A DNA stretch of 62,934 nt from Alcaligenaceae bacterium (GTDB lineage: Bacteria > Pseudomonadota > Gammaproteobacteria > Burkholderiales > Burkholderiaceae_B): NCBI GenBank assembly GCA_012839585.1, contig DUNB01000069.1, positions 1 to 62,934 on the forward strand, written 5' to 3'. The position numbers were made by a program, and so were the translations under genes. A model generated the notes under the pieces. It had not been told where the DNA came from. It ran no database searches and saw only the letters and a program-made list of their open reading frames with translations. Within the stretch, counting starts at the first letter, position 1; the number at the start of each line of letters is the position of its first letter. Shown in pieces: positions 26,121 through 34,726 of this stretch.

Positions 26121-27748
26121 TAAATTTCCTGACGCTTTTTAAGATGGTTGGTATCTACGCATTCAGGGTGCTCAAGAAGTTCCAAAGCCAGTTTTTTGAG
26201 CTCACCACGTTGAATTTTATTGGTGGAGGTTAACGGTAAGGCGTCTACAAAGACCACATAACCGGGTACCTTAAAGTAGGCCAGTTGGCTCAGACCCCAC
26301 TCAACGATTTCGGTGGCCAGCTTTTGTTTGGCTTCTAGGTTATCTAAGGGTTTGTTAGGCACAATTAAGGCCATGACCTCGTCACCGCGTATATCGTCTG
26401 GCACAGCAGCAACGGCAATGGAGCGAATCGCTGCGTTTTGCTGCATGGCATTTTCGACCTCAACCGCAGCAATGTTCTCACCACTGCGACGGATTACGTT
26501 GCGTTTGCGATCAATAAAGTGCAAATACCCGTTCTCATCGCGTCTGACGATATCACCAGTGTGGAACCAGCCGTCAGCCCAGGCTTCGTCAGTGGCCGCT
26601 TGGTCTTTCCAGTAGCCAGAGAAAAAGCCGCGACGTGGGTCAGCGCCCGAATGTCGTACCAGCAGTTCGCCATTCGTGCCGTTAGGAACGGGGTTGCCCT
26701 GGTCATCGACCAATAGCACCTCTACCTGATCGGATTCTTTACCAAAGCAATTTGTACCGATGTAGCGGGGCTCTTCGTTGGCAATAATACAGGCTGCGGC
26801 ACCGGTTTCGGTCATGGCCCAGGCCTCTAGGAGCGGGAAGCCAAAGCGTTCTTCGAAGGGCTGATGCAAGGAACCATCGACGCCCGCGCCAAAACCAAAA
26901 CGTACCTCATGGTTTTTGTCGCTTTCGGTCATTTCGAGTTTCATCAAAATCGCCGGCATAACACCTAGGTAGTGCACCACAGTGGCTTGCGATTTGCGTA
27001 CGGATTCCCACCAGGTTCTGGGGTGGAAACGATCCAGTACGATCAAGCAACCACCTGTTTTGATCATGGCCATGGTTGAAGTGGCCAAGGCATTCATGTG
27101 GAACAGAGGTAGCGGGGTCAACATGCGCTCGCGACCTTTATGCAGAGTGGCTAGGCCCCCTACATCGGCATACCATTCACCCGACAGGTGAAAATAGGCG
27201 TTGGAAAGCATGCAACCTTTGGGGCGACCGGTGGTGCCTGAGGTGTACATCAATGCACACTCACTTTCCATGGTGATGGGTTGCCCTGCTTGAGGTGCGG
27301 GAATAAGGGCGGCAGGAGGCGTTTGATCAGGAGTGATCAGACCCATTTCCTGACCGGCTTTGGCTGCCGCCTCGCCCAAATCCGCATGACGGTTCGGGGT
27401 GGCAATAGCCAAAATCATTTCAGAGTGACCAATCAGGTACTCGAGCTCGGCGCTACGTAAGTCCGGATTAATAGGCACAATGGATGTACCCAGTTTGTTC
27501 AGAGCGAGCCAATGGAAAATAAAAGCAGGGCGGTTCTCGAGCAAGATGCCGACTCGGTGCCCATGTCCATAGCCCGCTTGGGCGTATTGCTCTGTAAGAC
27601 GATCCACTTCGGCAAGCGCAGTTGTGTAGCTAATGCTACCGGCGTCTATACCGTAGATATCAGCGGTCTCTTGGAGGACCATCATAAAGTCGTGGTCAGG
27701 CCACTGCTGTGCGCTTTGTTTAAACGCGGTGTAAATCGTGTGTCCCAT
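26120..27748 (-). CDS. AMP-forming acyl/aryl-CoA ligase
   Basis: The 542-residue ANL-family adenylating enzyme converts a carboxylic acid, ATP and CoA to acyl-CoA. The P-loop-like YTSGTTGRPKGCML (~168), the AWAMTETG motif (~310), the hinge region DGWFHTGDIVRRDENGYLHFIDRKRNVI (~400-425) and the C-terminal Lys in STNKIQRGEL (~515) are all intact, so it should be active. It sits between the Rieske beta subunit and the thiolase-fold gene, suggesting that the oxygenated acid is activated before C-C cleavage. Substrate not readable; ATP-crotonobetaine/caiC-like homologues share this layout. Confidence 0.9.
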   Translation of the reverse strand: MGHTIYTAFKQSAQQWPDHDFMMVLQETADIYGIDAGSISYTTALAEVDRLTEQYAQAGYGHGHRVGILLENRPAFIFHWLALNKLGTSIVPINPDLRSAELEYLIGHSEMILAIATPNRHADLGEAAAKAGQEMGLITPDQTPPAALIPAPQAGQPITMESECALMYTSGTTGRPKGCMLSNAYFHLSGEWYADVGGLATLHKGRERMLTPLPLFHMNALATSTMAMIKTGGCLIVLDRFHPRTWWESVRKSQATVVHYLGVMPAILMKLEMTESDKNHEVRFGFGAGVDGSLHQPFEERFGFPLLEAWAMTETGAAACIIANEEPRYIGTNCFGKESDQVEVLLVDDQGNPVPNGTNGELLVRHSGADPRRGFFSGYWKDQAATDEAWADGWFHTGDIVRRDENGYLHFIDRKRNVIRRSGENIAAVEVENAMQQNAAIRSIAVAAVPDDIRGDEVMALIVPNKPLDNLEAKQKLATEIVEWGLSQLAYFKVPGYVVFVDALPLTSTNKIQRGELKKLALELLEHPECVDTNHLKKRQEI

Positions 27749-27757
27749 CGGGATCTC

Positions 27758-28240
27758 CTACATAAACAACTGGATATTGCCAAATGGCGCGTCGCAATTT
27801 AGCAAGTCAACGCGTTTTAAGCGCATGCGTAGCTGACCGTTATCGTTGACGATATGGTGTGTAGCCCAACCTACATACATGGTTTGCTCGTCACCACGGG
27901 TTTCCGTGTAGTGAAAGGCGGTGCGTACCTGATGTTCGTCTGCAGTAGCATCAAAATCGACGACGCGAGGCTGCTGTAAAAGGTGGTGGCTACGGCTTTT
28001 GGGCTGTTGAGAGAAGGTGCGCTGGCCGGCCAAACGTTCAATGCGAACCTTAAGCAGCAGCTTGTCTTCGTACATTAACGAAGCATGTAGCACTGGGTCG
28101 GTTTGACCATGCGCCAAAGGCATCCAGTAGTAGGCATCTTCGGTAAATAGGTCTAACCACTCTTCGAAGCGTTGTTCATCCAGGAGGTCGGCTTCGTGAT
28201 AAACAAAATCAATTAAATCTTGGGCTGTGAGTTGTGCCAT
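27758..28240 (-). CDS. Rieske non-heme iron oxygenase, beta subunit
   Basis: The small (160-residue) NTF2-like structural subunit of an aromatic-ring hydroxylating dioxygenase has family features in FVYHEADLLDEQRFEEWLDLFTEDAYYWMPL (~12-42) and the late YVGWATHHIV...RMRLKRVDLLN. It follows the alpha gene by 33 bases, as expected for an alpha3beta3 enzyme. Confidence 0.92.
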   Translation of the reverse strand: MAQLTAQDLIDFVYHEADLLDEQRFEEWLDLFTEDAYYWMPLAHGQTDPVLHASLMYEDKLLLKVRIERLAGQRTFSQQPKSRSHHLLQQPRVVDFDATADEHQVRTAFHYTETRGDEQTMYVGWATHHIVNDNGQLRMRLKRVDLLNCDAPFGNIQLFM

Positions 28241-28273
28241 GGGAAAATCCTTTATATCAATGATCCAGAGGGA

Positions 28274-29587
28274 TTAGGCGTCAACGCCCATGTATTTCAA
28301 CCATGCTCGGAACTGCGCGCGCATTTGCATTTCGCTGGTGCCATTCACGACCACATTTTTTTGATCTTTTTCAGCGGGATCGTAGAGGCGACCAACGTTC
28401 ATCCAATCGAGGCCTCGGCTCTTGAGTGCTTGTTGAGCACGTTCATACATTTCCAAGTCATCATGACCGACCACAGAGGTTGGCGCATTGATGAGTCTGT
28501 TGTACATGAGAGTGCGCTCTAAGAGCTTGTCTGGTGCGCCAACGAGACGGAAAGTCCAGGATTCAACCAGAGTTTTATCGGCAGCAATGGGCTTAAAAAC
28601 ACGTAAGGTTTGAATAGGCCCTTTGATCATGATGTTAGGGAAGTAAACGGTGTTATGACGTACATCACCTAAGATTTCTTTGGCGCGATCTTCGCCGTAG
28701 GCGGCAACCATCTGATCCCAATAGCCATCAATATCAGAGTATTCTGCGTGGATGGAATCGGAGACACCAGTATGACCGTGGCCATTTTCCCAGACTCGAA
28801 TCCCCATGTTTTCATAGAACTCGTAAGGAGACATAAAAGGAGCGAATAGCTCTACTGCCATGGGTTTGGGTGTGCCTTCGGGGGCGTCTTCCCAGACCTT
28901 AATGGCCGTTCCGGCGGAGGATTCGTGCGCCACCATGGGGTGACAGGTGTCGGTTTGGTTGTCCACCAACATTTTCCAGTTACAGTTATGCATATAACGC
29001 ATAACACCGCCGGCAATTTCTAGTTTGCCTTCGGGAGAGCGGTCGGTCATGTTGTCGATGGTGGAAAGAGACTCACCAAAGAAGTCCTCAAAGCTTTCGC
29101 CTTCGGGGCTGAGTCGGCAGAACACAAAGTCACGATAGACCTCAACGTTTTCGACTGGAGCCATGCCTTGACTGGCTTCGGAGCACTCAAAACCGGTGTC
29201 CTCGTAGCCCTTTTTAAGAGGGATTGCTAACAAGCGTCCATCGGTACGGAAGGTCCAGGCGTGGTAGGGACAACGAAAAAACTTCCCAGTGTTGCCACAC
29301 GACTCGCCGGCGACTTTGACGCCTTTGTGCGGGCAACGGTTGTAAAGCACTTTGATGCTGTTATCGCTATGACGTACCATCACGACCTCTTCGGTCCCAA
29401 CGGTAGTGGTGTAGTAATCCCCTTTGTTTGGGATTTGGCTAGCATGCCCTACGTATACCCAGGTATTAGCAAATAGCTGTTCCATTTCAAGTTGAAACAG
29501 CTCCTGATCTATGTACAGATCTTTATGGATTTCGGTGTCGCGTACTAGCTGGCGTATAGCGCCCGGATTATTACGATATTGATTCAT
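28274..29587 (-). CDS. Rieske non-heme iron dioxygenase, alpha subunit
   Basis: The catalytic subunit has 437 residues from MNQYRNNPG. The Rieske centre is C85-P-H87 and C106-P-Y-H109. Mononuclear iron ligands are H216 and H221, preceded by the bridging D213 (pattern D-x2-H-x4-H). ATG 29587 is favoured over an upstream in-frame ATG at 29761 whose coding would run deep into the reductase gene. Neighbours are a reductase and beta subunit, then CoA ligase and DUF35/thiolase-fold genes. This resembles indole-3-acetate (iad-type) loci, where such an enzyme oxygenates the indole ring, though benzoate/anthranilate-type substrates cannot be excluded. Confidence 0.93.
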   Translation of the reverse strand: MNQYRNNPGAIRQLVRDTEIHKDLYIDQELFQLEMEQLFANTWVYVGHASQIPNKGDYYTTTVGTEEVVMVRHSDNSIKVLYNRCPHKGVKVAGESCGNTGKFFRCPYHAWTFRTDGRLLAIPLKKGYEDTGFECSEASQGMAPVENVEVYRDFVFCRLSPEGESFEDFFGESLSTIDNMTDRSPEGKLEIAGGVMRYMHNCNWKMLVDNQTDTCHPMVAHESSAGTAIKVWEDAPEGTPKPMAVELFAPFMSPYEFYENMGIRVWENGHGHTGVSDSIHAEYSDIDGYWDQMVAAYGEDRAKEILGDVRHNTVYFPNIMIKGPIQTLRVFKPIAADKTLVESWTFRLVGAPDKLLERTLMYNRLINAPTSVVGHDDLEMYERAQQALKSRGLDWMNVGRLYDPAEKDQKNVVVNGTSEMQMRAQFRAWLKYMGVDA

Positions 29588-29597
29588 GGCAAGCCTC

Positions 29598-30569
29598 TTA
29601 CATATCGAGAACAAGTTTCGGGGATTTAGAGCGGGAAATACAGATCTGGATGACCTTGCCGCTGGCTTTTTCTTTTTCGCTGAGGAAGTAGTCGCGGTGA
29701 TCGGGGATCCCTTCGAGCACATCAGCGGTACAGACACCGCATTCCCCGCGGTTGCAGTCATACATAGGGTCTTCGCCGGCTTCCTCTAGCACTTCAAGGA
29801 TGGTTTTGTCAGCAGGCACCGTGAAGGTTAGACCAGAAAGACGTAGCTCTAGCTCGAAGGGCTGGTCGCCCTCTTGAGCAGAAGCCGTGATAAAGAGTTC
29901 AAAGTGGATATGGTCGCGATTCCAGCCACGTTCTGAGCCGATGGCCAACACGGCATCAATCATGCCTTGAGGACCGCAGACATAAATGTGCTGATCGGGA
30001 GTAAGGGTGTCAAAAAGCGCATTCAAATCAAATTGATTTTCGTCGTTGGTGTAGCAAACGAGTCGGTCACCTAACAGCAGGCTGAGTTCGTCTTTGAAAG
30101 CGAGCTGATTTTGAGCGCGCGCACTGTAATGCAAGGTGAAAGGACGCTGCTGCTGGGACAAGGTGTGAGCCATGCTCGCAATAGGTGTAATACCAATGCC
30201 GCCAGCAATTAACACAATGTCTTTTTCGTCTGTTTGAGCAGGCTCTAGAGGGAAGTCGTTAATAGGACCTACCACCTCAATCACCTCGCCAACCTTAAGT
30301 TGGTGCATGAATTTTGAGCCACCTTTGCCGTCTTCTTCGAGGCGTACTCCTAGGCGATACTGCTGCGGAGCCGCCTCCCAATCATGAGCAGGGTCCGTCA
30401 CAATCAGTGAGTAACAGCGATGGTCTTGTTGTTCTGGAATTTGTACCTGAAGGTGCGCGCCAGCACTAAAGGTAGGCAGGGCCGATGCGGAAGGCGCCTC
30501 TAGTACGAATTCACGGATTAGTGGGGAAGCATCGCGGATATCGCGGATAACAAGTTCAAAAGGTTGCAT
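29598..30569 (-). CDS. Oxygenase reductase, FMN/NADH plus C-terminal [2Fe-2S]
   Basis: This VanB/phthalate-dioxygenase-reductase-type electron donor has about 323 residues. The flavin domain (CYSLIVTDPAH, ~50) is followed by the NAD domain (LIAGGIGITPIASMAH, ~110; VCGPQGMIDAVL, ~210) and a C-terminal plant-type ferredoxin (CNRGECGVC with the fourth Cys in QICIS). It carries electrons from NADH to the Rieske oxygenase, so no separate ferredoxin is needed. ATG 30569 with GAGA upstream is preferred over an in-frame TTG at 30581. It is the promoter-proximal gene of the operon. Confidence 0.92.
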   Translation of the reverse strand: MQPFELVIRDIRDASPLIREFVLEAPSASALPTFSAGAHLQVQIPEQQDHRCYSLIVTDPAHDWEAAPQQYRLGVRLEEDGKGGSKFMHQLKVGEVIEVVGPINDFPLEPAQTDEKDIVLIAGGIGITPIASMAHTLSQQQRPFTLHYSARAQNQLAFKDELSLLLGDRLVCYTNDENQFDLNALFDTLTPDQHIYVCGPQGMIDAVLAIGSERGWNRDHIHFELFITASAQEGDQPFELELRLSGLTFTVPADKTILEVLEEAGEDPMYDCNRGECGVCTADVLEGIPDHRDYFLSEKEKASGKVIQICISRSKSPKLVLDM

Positions 30570-30605
30570 CGCTTGTCTCAAGAGATAGTTATTGATATGA
30601 AATGT

Positions 30606-30634
30606 ATTCTATTGGTGAATAGTTTAGTAATCAA
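30606..30634 (-). promoter_or_regulatory. Putative promoter with MarR-type box (site A), Rieske operon
   Basis: On the minus strand, TTGATT and TAGAAT are 17 bases apart, with ACTAAACTATT starting right after the -35. Compared with the site before marR (38336-38363), 12 and 11 consecutive bases on the two sides are identical, separated by 7 versus 6 bases. It lies 37 bases before the reductase start. Confidence 0.65.
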
Positions 30635-30635
30635 T

Positions 30636-30651
30636 ATATTCTCAAGAATAT
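30636..30651. promoter_or_regulatory. Palindrome upstream of the Rieske promoter
   Basis: ATATTCT-CA-AGAATAT, with 7-base perfect arms, lies just upstream of the -35 of site A. It has the size of a MarR-type operator, but no second copy is seen in the window. Confidence 0.4.
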
Positions 30652-30670
30652 AATGGAAAACCATTAGACG

Positions 30671-30701
30671 AAAAAAAGCCCCTTTATGGCTAAAGGGGCT
30701 T
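30671..30701 (-). terminator. Terminator after the cyclase gene
   Basis: Hairpin AAGCCCCTTTA/TAAAGGGGCTT with a four-base loop is followed on the minus strand by seven T. It ends the operon running from 37042 to 30721. Confidence 0.92.
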
Positions 30702-30720
30702 GATGATCGAAGGTTTGGAA

Positions 30721-31506
30721 TTAGCTGTTTACGATAGCTAAAACACGTAATGGGCTACCAGAGCCATCTTCGATTTTTAGTGGGGCAGAGATAATCAATG
30801 CACCAGTAGGAGGCAACTGATCAAGGTTGCGCATACACTGTAGACCGTAGCGGTTTGCACCGTGCATGAGTGTGTGACAAGGCAAAGGTAGATCCCAAGA
30901 CATGGATTTACCGGCGTCAGTGTTGATGGTTTCTACACCAAAACCGATCACATCACGTTCGATCATCCACTCGACGGCTTCTTTCGATGGGCCAGGAGTG
31001 TGAGGGCCGTCTTCGTGCATGTTGACGTAGGCTTCAGGGCCTTTTTCTTCTAGACGTTTGGACCAGTCAGTGCGGAAAAACACCCAGGATTTAGCTGGAA
31101 TGCGACCGTGTTTTTCTTCCCAAGCTTCTAGGTATTCGGGTGTCAAAATCCAGTTGTCGTCTTTGGCGACTTCGGCGCTGGCATCAATCACTACGGCAGG
31201 GCGAATGAAGTTTTCTACAGGCACGGTATCAACGGTGGCGTTAGTGTGCTCGCTGCCGGATACCCAGTGGGCAGGTGCATCAAAGTGGGTGCCAGTGTGC
31301 TCACCACAGGTGAAGTTGTTCCAGTACCAGCCAGGACCTTTATCGTCGTATTTACTGATGCGCTGTTTGCTAAAGCCGGCGGTTTGACCAAACTGATCAG
31401 GCAATTGCAAAGAAGGGAACTCTTCGTTTAGGGGGTGTGTTAAATCAATGACCTTTACGCTTTTATCGTTTAAAGCTTGAATCATTAGGTCGAGTGCGTT
31501 GCTCAT
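30721..31506 (-). CDS. Cyclase-family metal hydrolase, isatin-hydrolase-like
   Basis: The cyclase/kynurenine-formamidase superfamily protein has 261 residues from MSNALDLMIQ. The signature HTGTHFDAPAHW (~70-81) supplies the metal-binding His and Asp residues. The preceding GPGWYWNNFTCGE and the later CHTLMHGANRYGLQ resemble isatin hydrolases, which open isatin to isatinate with Mn2+; kynurenine formamidase is the main alternative. ATG 31506, with GGAG upstream, was chosen over an earlier in-frame start at 31560. It is last in the operon of ring-cleavage genes, which argues for an anthranilate-yielding route. The specific substrate is inferred. Confidence 0.75.
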   Translation of the reverse strand: MSNALDLMIQALNDKSVKVIDLTHPLNEEFPSLQLPDQFGQTAGFSKQRISKYDDKGPGWYWNNFTCGEHTGTHFDAPAHWVSGSEHTNATVDTVPVENFIRPAVVIDASAEVAKDDNWILTPEYLEAWEEKHGRIPAKSWVFFRTDWSKRLEEKGPEAYVNMHEDGPHTPGPSKEAVEWMIERDVIGFGVETINTDAGKSMSWDLPLPCHTLMHGANRYGLQCMRNLDQLPPTGALIISAPLKIEDGSGSPLRVLAIVNS

Positions 31507-31574
31507 AGGGTTGTCTCCGTCCTTCTTCATAAATGGTAAAGACAGGGCATGTGTGAACATGCCCTGGGGCGATA

Positions 31575-32597
31575 TTAGTTATCGCTATTTTCAAACTCTG
31601 CAGGGTCTGGGTTTAACTCGTCTGCATTGAAATTGTCATTGACAAAGGTGGCGGCGCTCATTGCACGACGGTTAACCTGAAGGTTAAACACGTCAAAACG
31701 GTTGTAGTGACCGGTGATATCGTGCATTTGGCGTGGCTGAATACAACGAGATAGATCGATATCGCCGTAAGCAATGCCTTCGTCATCGATTAAGGGTTCG
31801 CCAACGGTACGGCCATCAGGACCAATAATGCCAGAGAAAGCGCTGTTTTTACGGGCGAGTAAATCTCGGGCTTCGGGGTGCGAGGCGCTCATTAGCTCTA
31901 CGATCTCTTCGGAGATAGTGGAACAAGAGATCACAGTAAAGACCTTACCCTCAAAGCAGTGTGCTGCAGCGCGTAAACGAATGGCCTCAGCCATGTCGTA
32001 ATCTTTGGGTGCAACAGGCAAAGCAATGTAGTTAGCGGTGTGTACCATTTCCCCCTGTGCGAGCAAGCTAAAGCGCGCTAGGGTGTTGGTGTTTTCGCCG
32101 CAAGCCAAAGAACCCAAAGGTCCAATGTTGGTTTTGTGTACACGCATGGACGATGCATCACCTGGAGCCCAAGTCAGCTTTTCAGCCCAAGTAGGCACCA
32201 ATTTGCGATGACGACCAATAATGCGACCTTCGTGGTTGATGGTCACAAGTGTGTTGTAAATCGTAGCGAAACTGTTCGGGTTGCGTTCGTTAACCCCAAT
32301 CACTACGTTGATTTCGCGTTGGCGTGCCACCTGAGCAATCTGCTGGATTTCTGGGCCAGGGACCTCGATAGCTGACATAACGAGCTTTTCGAACCATGGG
32401 CTAGCCTCGACGGGATTCATGACCCAGCTCCAGTACGGATAGGCGGAAATGAATACCTCGGGGAAAGCCACGAGTTGGGCACCATTGTCGGCGGCTTCGT
32501 GAATCAGGCGGCAAGCTTTTTCAACGGTCGCGTCGGTGTTTAAAAACACCGGCGCGGTCTGAACAGCTGCAGCCTTGAATTTTGGCAATTCAAGCAT
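31575..32597 (-). CDS. Nitrilase-family carbon-nitrogen hydrolase
   Basis: The 340-residue nitrilase-superfamily enzyme has the catalytic triad visible as E47 (FPEVFISAYPYW), K132 (HRKLVPTWAEKLTW) and C166 (GSLACGENTN). Length and the CGENTN context suit true nitrilases acting on aryl- or arylaceto-nitriles rather than amidases. In this island, hydrolysis of indole-3-acetonitrile to indole-3-acetate is attractive, but the substrate is not readable. It lies between FPH and the cyclase with 11- and 68-base gaps. Confidence 0.85.
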   Translation of the reverse strand: MLELPKFKAAAVQTAPVFLNTDATVEKACRLIHEAADNGAQLVAFPEVFISAYPYWSWVMNPVEASPWFEKLVMSAIEVPGPEIQQIAQVARQREINVVIGVNERNPNSFATIYNTLVTINHEGRIIGRHRKLVPTWAEKLTWAPGDASSMRVHKTNIGPLGSLACGENTNTLARFSLLAQGEMVHTANYIALPVAPKDYDMAEAIRLRAAAHCFEGKVFTVISCSTISEEIVELMSASHPEARDLLARKNSAFSGIIGPDGRTVGEPLIDDEGIAYGDIDLSRCIQPRQMHDITGHYNRFDVFNLQVNRRAMSAATFVNDNFNADELNPDPAEFENSDN

Positions 32598-32608
32598 GCA
32601 TGTTCTCC

Positions 32609-33532
32609 TTAGTTTTTGGGTGTTACGTCCACGATGGAGTGACGTAATGTACCGATACCTTCTACAACAGCCTCTACCACATCACCAGGCCACATCCACT
32701 CTTGTGGATCACGACCTGCGCCAACACCTTCAGGAGTACCGGTAGCGATGATGTCACCGGGCTCTAGTGTGATACCAGCGCTGATGTCAGCGATAAGGTG
32801 GTTCACATTAAACAACATGTGTTTGGTGTTGGAGCTTTGTTTGGTTACGCCGTTTAGCGTTAGGCTTAGATCCAAGTTGTGTGGATCAGTGATCTCGTCA
32901 GCGGTAACGATGACAGGACCAAAAGGTGCGTAAGTGTCTTGGCCTTTGGAGTAAATCCACTGACCAGCGCGACGGCAGTCACGTGCACTTACGTCGATCA
33001 TGACACTGTAACCGAAAACGTATTTTAGAGCGTCTTCTTTGGCTACACGCTGTGCACGTGTACCCATGATCACGGCTAGCTCAACTTCCCAGTCCATTTG
33101 CTGAGTGATGTTTTTGTTGTGCTCGATAGGATCGTTAGGGCCAATCACTGTGGTTGGAGGCTTGGAGAAGATCACAGGCTCTTTAGGTAGATCTGAGGAT
33201 GTGTCTAAGGTACGGCTGGATTCTGCTACGTGTTCTACGTAGTTCAAACCAATACCGAAAATGTTTTTACGTGGGCGTGGGATAGGAGCCAATAGTTTTA
33301 CGTTTGCCAAAGGAACGGCAACGCCTAGAGGCAAGTCGTCCGCGCACTCGTCTAGCAAGCGGCTGGTTGCGGCAACAGCGTTAGGACCCATGTCGATGAA
33401 ATCGAGCATGTTGTCAGGCAAAGGCTGACCTGTAGCTAGGCCAAGTTCAAATAAATCAACCACTAGGTCGCCAACAATAGCACCTAGACGGCCAGCTGCA
33501 GCCACTTCGCTGCGGTAAGTAACAAGACGCAT
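32609..33532 (-). CDS. Fumarylacetoacetate-hydrolase family, fumarylpyruvate hydrolase-like
   Basis: The 307-residue FAH-fold enzyme has metal ligands in MDWEVELAVIMG (ExE, ~147-152) and the Asp of GYSVMIDVSARD (~178). The C-terminal GDIIATGTPEGVGAGRDPQEWMWPGD is characteristic. Next to a gentisate-type dioxygenase, it would hydrolyse the ring-fission product, maleyl- or fumaryl-pyruvate or an amino analogue, to pyruvate and a dicarboxylate. No maleylpyruvate isomerase is present in the window, so either the enzyme acts directly on maleylpyruvate or the isomerase is elsewhere. Confidence 0.88.
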   Translation of the reverse strand: MRLVTYRSEVAAAGRLGAIVGDLVVDLFELGLATGQPLPDNMLDFIDMGPNAVAATSRLLDECADDLPLGVAVPLANVKLLAPIPRPRKNIFGIGLNYVEHVAESSRTLDTSSDLPKEPVIFSKPPTTVIGPNDPIEHNKNITQQMDWEVELAVIMGTRAQRVAKEDALKYVFGYSVMIDVSARDCRRAGQWIYSKGQDTYAPFGPVIVTADEITDPHNLDLSLTLNGVTKQSSNTKHMLFNVNHLIADISAGITLEPGDIIATGTPEGVGAGRDPQEWMWPGDVVEAVVEGIGTLRHSIVDVTPKN

Positions 33533-33587
33533 TTTTTTATCTCCGAAAGAAGAGGGGCACGCTGACGGAGCAACGTGCCAGATTCAG

Positions 33588-34715
33588 TTATTCAGTAATG
33601 ATTTGGTGACCACCGTTTTCTGCTAGCGCTTCCTCGTAGTAGAGGTTTAGTGCTCGCATAACAGGTAGATCGTGGAAAGAGAACAGGCAGGCATCATCGC
33701 TGCTGGAACCATTGACGTGTTCATGGAACATCCAAGAGGGTACGCAGAAGATGTCGCGCTCGCGCCAGTCAAAACGTTTACCGTTAATAATGGAGTAACC
33801 TTCGCCTTTGGCCACTTGGTACATGATGCTACCTGTGTGACGGTGGGCTTTGGTGTGCTCTCCTGGACGTAGCATTTGCATGCTAGCACCCATGGTTGCC
33901 ATCACCGGACCGCCTGTTAGCGGGTTGGTGTAGTCCATGATGATGCCGTCAAAGGGGCTACCATCAGTAACTTTGGCGTATTCAGTCAGTGCCTCGTAGG
34001 TGGGAGCCCACTCGTACTTGAGCAGTGGGGAGTAAGGTTTTTGCCAGTCATGTAGAACGGGTTTCAAACCAGGGTGTCCCCAAATATGCGTGGCATCGTT
34101 TACAGGGTAAGTCACCGCCTGAGACAGGTCTGGGTGTACCGCGTAAAAACCGGCCTCCATGGCATTCACAAAAGGAATGTCCAAGCCGTCTTGCCAAATA
34201 CATGTGGTGCCCTCGGAGCTAACGCCGTGCTCATGCCAAGCACCGTTAGGTGTTAGCACAAAGTCGTTAGCACCTAAGGTCATTTTGTGACCATCTACGA
34301 CGGTGTAGGCTCCGGAGCCTTCCATGATGAAACGCAAGGCAGAGGAGGAGTGGGAGTGCGCCGAGGCGGCTTCGCCTGGGTGCATTACCTGTAGACCTGA
34401 GTACAACCAGCCTACCGCAGCAGACACATCCTGACGACCGGGGTTATTTAGGTAAATAACACGACGACCTGCTTGCTCTGGGGTGACCAGATCAACGGAA
34501 CGTAATACATATTCGCGTAGATCTTGGTAACGCCATAGCACGGGTACCGATTGGGATTTAGGCTCCCATGGCTCAATTTTATTGGCTACGTTCCAGAGGG
34601 CACCCGCTTCGAATTGTTCCAAATCTTTGTAGTATTTGATCAATTCAGGGGTTGCGGCCACGTTAGCACGTCCAATCACGTCTTCGTTATAGCTATCGTA
34701 ACGTTCGTCACTCAT
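33588..34715 (-). CDS. Gentisate 1,2-dioxygenase-type bicupin
   Basis: This 375-residue double-cupin ring-cleavage dioxygenase has a first cupin with the iron-binding HxH in GEAASAHSHSSSALRFIMEG (~119-138) and a second with RPGEHTKAHRHTGSIMYQVAKGEG (~285-308). These match gentisate dioxygenases, which open para-dihydroxylated aromatic acids beside the carboxylate. The gene follows the fused monooxygenase by 11 bases and precedes FPH. Gentisate is the default substrate; 5-hydroxyanthranilate is an alternative if the upstream path delivers anthraniloyl-CoA (inference). Confidence 0.88.
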   Translation of the reverse strand: MSDERYDSYNEDVIGRANVAATPELIKYYKDLEQFEAGALWNVANKIEPWEPKSQSVPVLWRYQDLREYVLRSVDLVTPEQAGRRVIYLNNPGRQDVSAAVGWLYSGLQVMHPGEAASAHSHSSSALRFIMEGSGAYTVVDGHKMTLGANDFVLTPNGAWHEHGVSSEGTTCIWQDGLDIPFVNAMEAGFYAVHPDLSQAVTYPVNDATHIWGHPGLKPVLHDWQKPYSPLLKYEWAPTYEALTEYAKVTDGSPFDGIIMDYTNPLTGGPVMATMGASMQMLRPGEHTKAHRHTGSIMYQVAKGEGYSIINGKRFDWRERDIFCVPSWMFHEHVNGSSSDDACLFSFHDLPVMRALNLYYEEALAENGGHQIITE

Positions 34716-34726
34716 GATGTGTCTCC

